DNA of 64,000 nucleotides from Rhyacophila brunnea (Eukaryota; Arthropoda; Insecta; Trichoptera; Rhyacophilidae). Under the pieces are notes generated by a model. That model did no database searches. It was given only the letters and a program-made list of their open reading frames with translations, and was not told the origin of the DNA. The position numbers and the translations under genes are program-made. The DNA is taken from positions 1 through 64,000 of the forward strand of contig JAGYXB010001954.1 of the NCBI GenBank assembly GCA_022495005.1, given 5' to 3'. Shown one piece after another: positions 55,651-64,000 of the stretch (position 1 is the stretch's first letter; each line of letters opens with the position of its first letter).

Positions 55651-56196
55651 TAGTAGGTAGGTATATAATATATCGTATCACAGGTAATGTTAATAGTTTA
55701 TTGGTTCACTTAGATTACAATCATCAAGTTACTGCAGCTTAGGAGATGTAACTACCCATCCATTTAGAAACCATTTAATCTGCTCTCAAACACAACGCTT
55801 TAATGGTAGGTCAGTGAACGTCGAGCTGCTTGACCATGATGCATACGACCACTGTTTGGGAAATTACAACGCTATGTAGATTTAGGCGTTGCGCAACGGT
55901 TTCATGGAAATATCGACCCGATTGCCCAATTATTATGCATTGGGTCACCCAATATTCACAATTTATCGTATATTAACAAACTGTTAAATGAAGCCCTCAA
56001 TTATGAAACAAAAAATAGTGTTCACCATGCTTATATATTCCAATAAGGCAATCATAATATTGTTTAGATACTATTTCGGAATACAGTTTTATGATTCTTG
56101 TTAGTATCAGTAATATTATGCGATTCAGTTATTTATGTTTGCAGACAATTTGCACCATGTTCTTACTAAAAATGAATTTAAAACGACTGAAAAAAA
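55651..56196. other. Unassigned DNA
   Basis: A less AT-rich patch lies at 55735-55960, with no frame above 60 residues and no recognised motif. Confidence 0.4.
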
Positions 56197-56668
56197 ATCG
56201 GCGTGTGTACTTTATGTACGCACGTTAGCAGATTTATACTTCTTTGGCGTAACAAAACAAAAACTAAACTTGTGATAACCTAGATTCTTCGACTAGCTCT
56301 TAATTATCTTGTTAAATTACGCACTCGAGAAAAGGTGCCACTTATTGGAGTACCATTGGTTTATTTATATACACCTAAACTTATAATACTAAATTATATA
56401 ATTATTTATCGTTGTTTTTATTTTTAAAGTAACAACTGTCACTCTGACGTTTAATCGTTTGTTTACGTAAGTAATTACAAATGGCTGACAATAATAAAGT
56501 CGTTGCGTAGGCAACGGAACAATTCTACTATTAAACTTGCGTTTGTATACAACTGACTGATTTGCAGCTTACTTCATACTGTCGCGCACTTTCGTAACGG
56601 TGTACGCGCGAAGCTCTCAATTTCACTCTCTACCAAACGCCCTAAAAGAAGTATAACTTCAAAAATAC
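56197..56668 (+). mobile_element. Family C repeat, complete copy
   Basis: Begins AATCGGCGTGTGTACTTTAT, then a mutated left terminus (TTATACTTCTTTGGCG), and ends CCCTAAAAGAAGTATAACTTC. Carries GATTCTTCGACTAGCTC, CAACTGTCACTCTGACGTT and an X-box-like GTTGCGTAGGCAAC at 56502-56515. Non-coding. Confidence 0.78.
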
Positions 56669-57750
56669 ATAAGAAGTTTGAGTTTTAGTTAAGTACTTGT
56701 CTGTGAATTTTTAACCAAAAGACATAATTTTATTCCAATCGTCATATTGATAATTTTTAAGCATTTGTGAATAATTAAAGTTATTTTGGTATATTAATTA
56801 TATTTTGTAATGGTAAATATGGTAAATTTATTTGAAGGATCCACATTACTGTATTTATACTATTATAATCTATAATGTAAAATGCAATATTTTAAATGCA
56901 CCCGCGATAACAAAATATATAAAAAAATATTCAATATTAAGTACAAATATTTTAATATAATAATAATAATCGCAGCCAGAGTGTATTTAGTCCAATTTTG
57001 ATAAAAGCTATTTTACGATCTGTCAGAGCCAATTTTAGCTCAATAAAAACGTAAGTATACACTAAGGTTATGAAAAATCATAAAATAACGTTTTCCAAAA
57101 AGTGTCTCTTATGTTTATTTACGGTAGACTGGCACTCAAGTACAGATATATAAATACCAGTAAATAGGTATTGGAGTAGAGATTTCTTTCTAAGAATAGC
57201 CAAGTATTTTTTGTCCATCAATTTTGGTCTATAAATTCTCATAAGCTATTCTTGTATTTTATCTACAGTAAACATTTCAATATACATAATCGAAGTTTGC
57301 AATACAATACCAAATTATATGATTACAATATATTTATGAACATTGCATCAATAGCTTCAACTTGAGGATTGCAGAAGATGGACAAAATCAAAGACTGATT
57401 CAAAATGTAATTTTGCCAATTCAGGAGTACTCACAGTCCTTAGTTACGACGAAGAAAAATAATTACTCTTATTACAGATAAGAGAAAATGATAGACATAG
57501 ATTGCGAAGGTTTCAATATTATGTAGAAAGAGATACAGCATCATTGAGTCTAAGACGGTTAATGGTATTTGCGCGCAAATAAAATAGAGTAGAGATGTTA
57601 CCTGGAGGAGAACAAGACCCATATCGAATTATTATTCTGTTATCATGAAAAATGCGTTTTATTTCAATTAAAAATACTAAACATACATAATTTTGAAAAC
57701 ACTAATATAATATTATAACCAATAGAAAAAATATTTTTTGAAAAAAGTAA
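56669..57750. other. Gene-free stretch
   Basis: At 57470-57630 one plus frame reads RENDRHRLRRFQYYVERDTASLSLRR between stops; I do not recognise it, and the neighbouring frame (minus, 57622-57440) is hydrophobic without motif. No repeats were seen. Confidence 0.4.
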
Positions 57751-57828
57751 GACATCCAGCAGAAATCGAACCTGCATATCTCGGGCTTAGCGCACATGCT
57801 TATAATAGATCACTATACTATAGGCGTC
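57751..57828 (-). tRNA. tRNA-like sequence, probably a pseudogene or SINE head
   Basis: 78 nt on the minus strand. The ends GACGCCT/GGATGTC pair at about 6 of 7 positions with G-T pairs. An A-box-like TAGTATAGTGA resembles the D-arm of insect Asp/Glu/Gly tRNAs. The T-arm GCAGG-TTCGATT-TCTGC is a proper 5-bp stem with a 7-nt loop. The anticodon arm is poor (about 4 of 5 pairs and an odd loop), so no anticodon can be assigned. Likely a relic. Confidence 0.4.
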
Positions 57829-58063
57829 ATACTTAATTGTGAAAAATTTTAACTAATGGCTATTAATACTCTATGAAGCGCTTCCCAAATTGATCTACTA
57901 TTGGCGATCGGCTTTTCTATTTTAAATCGAAGTAGGTATTATTTTAATCACTAACCGACGTCACGGATGACTCCAAGATTTTTTGTTGTAACTTATTTGA
58001 ACTTGCTAATAATTTTTATTATTAACAATTTTTTTATTCAACGAATAATTATTTCATCATTTG
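57829..58063. other. Short spacer
   Basis: TTCAACGAATAATTATTTC near 58035 echoes the end of the element at 46250. Nothing else recognised. Confidence 0.35.
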
Positions 58064-58535
58064 AAACACGATGCCAGTGCATTCTTTTAATACGTTTAGC
58101 CATCTTTAAGTAGAATTGAATTCATTATCAGTTAATTCTGTATTGTATGAAAAGTTATTTCGGAAGAAATCCGTAAAAAGTAAATCACTATGATTGGTTG
58201 CTAGGGGTCTGGGGTCCTAGCAACATTTTTTTTAATATATACGTATTACGTGCGTTACTATGGAATTCAATTATTATGGACATTTCAGTATTCTATATTT
58301 ATTCAGTATTTCTATCAAGTACATTTTTTTTGAATACTTTGGACGCTAAAGACGCACCTAGCGCGTATTGACCAGGCGGCCGATCGATGTAATTAACGAG
58401 CATTTTAAAAAGGTGGTAATTAAAAAGTCATTATCTAGTCAGCAGTGAATGAGTTAAGCTAGTCAAGTCAAGTTTATATAATTCAACAGAAAATTTAAAA
58501 ACGTTCTATATAAAAAGTTCTTTTTATCTTGTAAT
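58064..58535 (+). mobile_element. Family B inverted-repeat element, copy 6, 5'-truncated with internal insertion
   Basis: Starts at GAAACACGATGCCAGTGCAT, keeps TAGCCATCTTTAAGTAG, GATTGGTTGCTAGG and the right end AAATTTAAAAACGTTCTATA ... TTTTATCTTGTAATTATTT. Between about 58325 and 58460 it contains roughly 110 bp absent from other copies (GGACGCTAAAGACGCACCTA ... GTGAATGAGTTAAGC), apparently a foreign insertion. Confidence 0.75.
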
Positions 58536-58789
58536 TATTTACAAATATTTTGATACCAATATCGCGAAATGTCGAATTATTGACTTGTTACCGTTCGATA
58601 TTTTTTCTTGTTTTTTTTAATAACATCGTTAAAGTGAAAAAAGGTTTTATTTTTACAATCATATTGTGATTCCGGTATTGAAAGAATACAAATCACGTAA
58701 TCCCGTTATCGGCATTTTTTTTATCTGGGATAGCAATTTATAATATATGAATATGTTCACAGAGTTATTATTGCGGTCATGGAAGCAGA
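58536..58789. other. AT-rich spacer
   Basis: No feature recognised. Confidence 0.35.
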
Positions 58790-59050
58790 CTTAACACTGA
58801 CATGTCGTTTAGTACAACATTACTACGGAACATTCCTCGCAAGGCGCTTAGGCCAGGGAGTCAGGCGGGCTTGTGTTGCTGTCAGTTCGTGTTATTTGTG
58901 ACGTCATCGTTGTCGCGTGTGACATCATTGGGGGAGCGCATTTCGCCGCACTGCAGCGTCGCCATTGGCCTCATCATTAAGGGGAAGTGTAAAAGCTACT
59001 ACATACATATACGGGCGAAACTACGTAGCATGAGATTTTACTACAACTAC
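58790..59050. other. GC-rich island with an unrecognised 108-residue frame
   Basis: About 230 bp near 55% G+C by eye, in sharp contrast to the surroundings. A plus frame at 58802-59128 (MSFSTTLLRNIPRKALRPGS...) covers it but runs into the foldback arm starting at 59055, which argues against it being a real gene. The island includes CTTAGGCCAGGGAGTCAGGC, two near TGACGTCATC/TGACATCATT words and GGGGGAGCGCATTTCGCCGC. It could be a diverged transposon piece, a CpG-type regulatory patch or a transferred fragment. Confidence 0.35.
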
Positions 59051-59054
59051 TTAA

Positions 59055-59485
59055 GGGCCCACGTGCGCCACGTAGGTCAAAATGGAGTTTTATGGTATTT
59101 TCAGAGCATAATTCTGGACATTCCTTAAACGTTGTAGATAATTTATTTACTTATATAATTTTGAAGCCTTGTTATCCTTTATATTTATTTAAAAAAAATG
59201 ATGATTGTATAAAGTATTTTTATTAGGATAAAATAGTATTATTTTAAACCTCTCGATCTAATGTTTTAGAATATAGTCATATTTCAGTACATCCATGTGA
59301 AATGGTGTTGAGATTTTTTAGATTTATTGATTTTTAAACGCATTTACAAAACCATTAGTAAAACTAATGTTAACATTTATTATAAAGTGAAATATTTACG
59401 ATAAAAAAATATATTTTATAATATATAATGTGATCCCAAATTTGACAAGAATCAGGCATTTTATTATTCAAAAAATTGGCAAACT
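59055..59485 (+). mobile_element. TTAA foldback family, single arm
   Basis: Starts right after TTAA (59051-59054) with GGGCCCACGTGCGCCACGTA and continues collinearly with the left arm of 34169-35504 through CCTTAAACGTTGTAGATAAT and CCCAAATTTGACAAGAATC to about 59485. The second arm is missing; LINE sequence follows from about 59540. Confidence 0.82.
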
Positions 59486-59539
59486 ACGTCCACATTTAAA
59501 ATCAAAAACAAATACGAGTATAAAGAGGTAGGAGTAAAT

Positions 59540-60350
59540 AGCGCGTTTTTTGAGAGTTTCCGAGCCGAGAAGGGTGTTCGTCAGGGATTTGTTTTATCTC
59601 CCCGGTTATTCAATATATATGGAGAGCATATAATGCGAAGAACCCTAGATCATTGGCAAGGCGGAATAACAATAATTAGTGGCCAGAAAATAAACAACTA
59701 AAGATTCGCATATGATACCATACTAATCGCTACAGATGAAAGAGAACTCACAGAGCTGCTACACCGGATAAAGGGCGAGAGTCGCAAATACGGCCTCCTT
59801 ATTAATATGAATAAGACCAAGTTAATGGTTGTCGATCGGGCTAAACTTCTACCAACAGCAAGTACACGCCAAAACCTCGAAACAGTAGACGAGTTTGTAT
59901 AGGTCTATTAATTGATCATAGCTCTGTATTGGTCTGGGATCGACCATCAGTGGAAAGGGCGGATGTGAAGCGGTGTGAAAAACACATCTTACTACTATAT
60001 GGACGAATCAAGGAATTTCGATTGCCACAAAAATGATGCTTGTGCAGACATTGGTGTTCTCGATATTTTTGTGCGTAGTCAAGTCGTGGACCTTGAAGGC
60101 AATTGATGCCTTTGGACCTTTGGCCAGTTTTTGGACATATTTTAACGCGCAAACCGGACAACCTGGAGATACTGGGTGATTTTGGGTGGCCTCCAGAGAA
60201 GGCGAAGCAGATGAAGAGCGTCTGCGCGCTGGAGCGACCAAGTGAAAGAGCTGACTGGGGGCAACATCTATTCTACCCTGAGAGGAGCGGAAGATCGAGA
60301 AGGATAGAAAGTTTTGGTCGCTCAAAGTATGACGAAATTCAAATGTAGTC
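59540..60350 (+). pseudogene. LINE reverse transcriptase relic
   Basis: The frame reads FESFRAEKGVRQGFVLSPRL then FNIYGEHIMRRTLDHWQGGI (reverse-transcriptase palm, VRQG..LSP motif). RFAYDTILIATDERELTELL follows, where the catalytic FADD is altered to FAYD, so activity would be lost. Then come KYGLLINMNKTKLMVVDR and VDEFV. Later, in shifted frames, QTLVFSIFLCVVKSWTLKA and FGHILTRKPDNLE mark the C-terminal region. There is a stop after KINN and several frameshifts, plus an internal deletion between WTLKA and FGHI. RTE/Jockey-like clade. 81- and 162-residue frames on either strand near 59916-60496 are shadows. Confidence 0.85.
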
Positions 60351-60414
60351 AAGATCCTCAGCCATGAGTGTACGACCAAGAAGAAGAATAAATCAACATT
60401 TAAATTACAATTTA

Positions 60415-61092
60415 AAAAATCGGTGTATGTACGCGCGTTAGAAGTTATCTCTCTTTGGCGTAACAAAACAAAATAATCGTACACCGCGTTAGTCAAAATT
60501 TACATAAACCAAAAATATTCAAACATTTAGAAAATAGTTTTCACATAAACTAAATAATACCAAACAAAAGTAACGTACCTATTACACTTGAAAATATAAG
60601 TAAGCTTAGTTTTGACAGCTAATCAGAAAAAGTATTGCAATTCACAAAGCGAAACAATATTGTTCACCAACCAAAATAATCCATACTCCTTAGTCTATGG
60701 TCACTATGGTCGGCTTTGATTACATCATTGCGCGAAACGTCATGTTTCAGATCTGTCAAATAAAGTATGATATTTGATGGAATTGACGTTTTAACAGCCC
60801 CATATTAATAAAAACTGGAATAAAGGAGGGCCGCTTATTGGAGTGCCGCTGGTATATTTCTGTACACTTTAACATTTATCACTAAATAAATTATATATGT
60901 AATTATTTCACGTTGTTTTTATTTTATTTTGGACAACAATAATAAAATCGTTACCTAGGCAACGGAACAATTCTACTATCAAAATTGCGTTTGTATTCGC
61001 AGCTAACTTCATACTGTCAATTACTTTCGTAACGGCTCTCAATTTCAGTCTCTACCAAACGCCCCAAAAGATGTTTAACTTCAAAAATACTT
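60415..61092 (+). mobile_element. Family C repeat, longest copy with extra internal DNA
   Basis: Left AATCGGTGTATGTACGCGCG then TTAGAAGTTATCTCTCTTTGG; right CGCCCCAAAAGATGTTTAACTTC. About 300 bp after AACAAAACAAAATAATCG is not found in other copies, so it carries an insertion or represents a longer family member. It contains a perfect X-box-type GTTACCTAGGCAAC at 60950-60963. Non-coding. Confidence 0.7.
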
Positions 61093-61799
61093 TTAATATA
61101 CAACAGCTGTGTTATTGAAAATTTATTGGAAATGGCCTTATTCAGTATTAATCATTCTAAAAAAAAAATCATTTTTCCTCGATAACTTTTAAAACGTAAT
61201 AAAATTTTGCAGTTGTCTACATATTATAGTCCAAATATATCAAATCCATTAAAATGATATATTTTTTTAGTTTATGCTCAAAAATACCATTAATAGTTTT
61301 AAAATACAATGTGCAATAGCAACAATCATTCAATTAAACTATTTTTTTTAATAAAATGAATATATAATTATTAATTATATGTAATAAAGAATGGTACATC
61401 AAAAGTATAAGTATCCGATTTAAAAAAAATCTATTTTTTACCAATTTTTCGAATTAATAATAATACAATCTCAATTTTATCGTAATATTGCAATAACATT
61501 AAATACCTATATAAAAATTAGTTAAGATGGTCTATTTATAATTTCAGTTAATTTAACATAAATGTTTTAATAATCGACGACTCCAAAAGGATCCTGTGTG
61601 ATAAACCAGAAGGGAAAATGACGGTTGAGATACCAATACCGAGATGGATGGACTGTGCAGAAAGAACCCACAGTTTACCTGTGAAAAATTTCTTGGAGAT
61701 TACTAAAATCCACATAATATTATTATGTTTATATTACGGTCACTCATTCATTATTGTGGTATCGATAATGAATGTATGAATGACAATTTTAATTCATTA
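61093..61799. other. AT-rich DNA without recognised gene
   Basis: No supported feature. Confidence 0.4.
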
Positions 61800-62345
61800 T
61801 ATTTCTACTAATCATTAATACTACCAGCGTTACTACTAACTGCTATTCAACAGCTAGCATTCATGAATAGTATCTTTTTATATGGGTCTATTATCTGGAG
61901 TCCTTGTGAAGTTTCCTAAAAGCTTATTGGAGAGCGCGTCCAGAAAAAAATATTTGATATCTTTATTTTAAGACATATAATTATTTTCCTTTTAATAATT
62001 CGTCAGACGATTACTTCTTTCCGGCTGCCTTTCTACAAGGCATGCTTAATTTTCATTCTCTTGAATCTCGTAGGCCACTTCTGCTCTTGGGACATTTTTA
62101 CCTGCAATCACGAGGAATGTTTTCCAATTCTGACGGCCTAAAGAATTTAAATTTAAATGCGCCTGTCAATTACTTACGTGGTCGCAGCCATGACCTATTC
62201 TGGATCAGAACTGTTTACTCGAGTCAAGCCTATCAGGCACTATTAGCGAAGGGTGCAAGACTAGTCAACGCGTTCCCTAAAAACATAGACATTTTCAATG
62301 ATGTGCTGTGCATTTTTTTTATTCTTATGTCCACGATGTTTTGAT
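61800..62345 (+). pseudogene. Jockey/CR1-type LINE ORF2 C-terminal relic
   Basis: From about 61865, FLYGSIIWSPCEVS corresponds to the LEYGSxVWSP block that ends the reverse transcriptase region of Jockey/CR1/I-type LINEs. Then ERVQKKIF matches the usual ERVQRKF. Frame 62042-62344 continues with LNFHSLESRRPLLLL (SLExRR block), LNLNAPVNYLRGRSHDLF and PKNIDIFNDV, the expected C-terminal order. Frameshifts separate the blocks, and the endonuclease and most of the RT are absent. Confidence 0.75.
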
Positions 62346-63837
62346 TTCTTAAATAGATAAATACAATTTATGTCATTTCTACAAGAGAACTACGAAAATC
62401 TTGAAATTACGAGAAACATAATAGTATATTTCATCGGATTCAAGATAGACTCTTTTTGCGCCCGTACGTGAATTATTATGTCACGAGAAAGGAAGACTGA
62501 TATTCCTTTAAAACCATATTTCAATGTAACATTTTCGGAGGGTTTGTCGACAATGTGTTTTTAATGGTTCCATCGCCCCAATTTTTCACTTATGTAAAAA
62601 AAATATAATAATAATTACACCTGAATGTTTAACATTATTGCTGAAGGGTAAAGTTATAACAATATTACTTAATAATTGACGATTTGTTTGCATCGCATAT
62701 AGTATTTATTTTCTTACAAGATTAAACTGACTATGAAAAAATTTAAAATGTAATAGTGTAGTTTAATTATAATTTCGTTTATATAGTATGAAATATTAAT
62801 GTCCAACCTCATTAATTTCAAATTAATCTGTTATTGGGAAGGTATTATTGGACGGATAATTATTTATGTACTCGTACCTATTGTTATATTATTTCTGTCG
62901 CTTTGCATTTTGTTTGATAAATATTGTTTTAAAAAAATGTATTCAGTTGAAAATGTCCCTCTGAGGCGGACGAAACCGGTCCTAATCTATTGATTAAAAG
63001 TGGAATAAGTAGTACAAAAAATGCGGCTTATTAAATAAAAACAACAATATTAGGATAAGATATGTTTATGATAATAATATAATTTTACACTGATTCTAAT
63101 TATTATTTTGTTTTACTCTTTCTATTGTTATTATTGTGTATTTGTTAATAATTCTTTATGAGTAATCATATAATCCCTACTATTTATCTACGTAGATAAA
63201 CATTTATATTAAATAAAATAAAAACTAGATGTATTAGGCATAAAAATACTTATAGGTAGCTTTTTTTCTATATTTCGTTGGAAACCTTTCGTTTGATATA
63301 AATATTTTTCTAAAAAAAACCTCTTTATGATCACTCAATGATATTTCGGGAAAGTAAAATGTTTACTATTCTCGGAACTACCCACATAATAATATTTATT
63401 GGGCGTTTTCAATGTGAATGTGTCTTGAAACTTCACTTTTTTGCGTCTCAGTAAAACATCCTCTTTAACAAAAAAATAAATCGTCTTCGTGGGTTTATCA
63501 ATTAAATCACCAACAAAAACTCCTTTGACAGAAACATAGTCATGAATAATTTAAACGCAAAATATTTCATATTAAAGGAAAGATATTAAATATTACATTT
63601 TGTACTAATTCCAGTTCAATAGATTTAAGCTATGGGTATTAAAAATCAAACGTTGAAAATGAAAACTCATAAATAAATACCTATGAAAATTACAATTTTA
63701 CGAACGTATTTTTGATATCACAGAATAATACGACGTTTAAGTAAAAACATACCAGTTTGTTTTGAAAACGGAATTAATTTTATTTAAAAATACCGAAATT
63801 AAATTTACATACCTACTAAATTCAATTGAAAATAATT
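62346..63837. other. Gene-free stretch
   Basis: AT-rich. CTCTGAGGCGGACGAAACCGGTCCTAATC (62958-62986) resembles 37612-37640 and contains GAAACCGGTC, reminiscent of the hammerhead-like family but without a stem II. The 64-residue frame 62799-62993 is hydrophobic and runs into this repeat. Confidence 0.4.
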
Positions 63838-64000
63838 ACAAGATAAAAAGAACTTTTTATATAGCACGTTTTTAAATTTTCTGTTGAATCATATAAACTT
63901 GACAATTCTGTGTATTAATAAATACTTTTTTTTGTACTTGATAGAAATACTAGAATAAATATAGATTACTGAAACGTCACTTTGACATTTCATATTGATT
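63838..64000 (-). mobile_element. Family B inverted-repeat element, copy 7, cut by the right window edge
   Basis: ACAAGATAAAAAGAACTTTT TATATAGCACGTTTTTAAAT TTTCTGTTGAATCATATAAA and onward is the reverse complement of the family right end. It continues to CTGAAACGTCACTTTGACATTTCA at the window end, an imperfect version of the central palindrome. Confidence 0.85.

Noticed and set aside
58802..59128. 108-residue frame over the GC-rich island as a gene
   Set aside because: Its last third runs into a repeated foldback arm, and no family resemblance was seen.
1..64000. AT-rich bacterial endosymbiont DNA
   Set aside because: There are no compact bacterial genes, operons or ribosome-binding patterns; all identifiable elements are eukaryotic transposons.
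1..64000. CRISPR array
   Set aside because: No set of short regularly spaced identical repeats with unique spacers was seen; the repeats are long and dispersed.

Overview
This is eukaryotic, AT-rich DNA (roughly 70% A+T by eye) from an animal genome, most likely an insect. The evidence is a dense mix of insect-type transposons (Helitrons with 5' TC and 3' CTAG ends, a DD34D mariner, hAT-like elements with 8-bp target duplications, RTE/Jockey-like LINE relics, a tRNA-derived SINE), CCTAA-type telomere-like repeats, and recurrent AGGTACCTA-like words. A sternorrhynchan hemipteran such as an aphid is my best guess, but this is not proven; Lepidoptera are possible. I found no intact host protein-coding gene, rRNA or CRISPR array. 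The window reads as a gene desert: intergenic DNA or the inside of a very long intron.

Layout. 1-2.9 kb: end of a Helitron, then a small inverted-repeat element with CCTAA repeats that has been split by a hAT-like insertion. 4-8.1 kb: foldback fragments, an RTE LINE 3' end, an element with a hammerhead-ribozyme-like motif, and a second hAT family. 11.5-15.3 kb: another CCTAA element, a nested hAT, and a complete 1,853-bp Helitron derivative on the minus strand. 16-33 kb: SINEs, LINE 3' ends, a pogo-like element and several inverted-repeat families. 34.2-35.5 kb: a 1.3-kb TTAA-flanked palindrome. 37-41.6 kb: pogo-like and hAT elements (the latter carrying a nested SINE) and a dead mariner. 43-54.5 kb: inverted-repeat elements, hATs and LINE relics. 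54.5-64 kb: an excellent splice-site/ratchet-like signal on the minus strand, more repeat copies, a GC-rich island and two LINE reverse-transcriptase relics.

The genes do not form a pathway. Every recognisable coding piece is mobile-element machinery (Helitron Rep N-terminal region, mariner transposase, LINE ORF2 fragments), and each one is broken or truncated. The short elements (hAT-like, pogo-like, TTAA foldback, and the two dispersed families called B and C here) encode nothing and would have needed enzymes from elsewhere. Exact target duplications around several nested insertions let part of the insertion order be read directly. The observations most worth following are the AG|GTAAGT ratchet-like splice site at about 54,666, the hammerhead-like motif, the long TTAA palindrome, and telomere-like arrays inside two unrelated inverted-repeat families.
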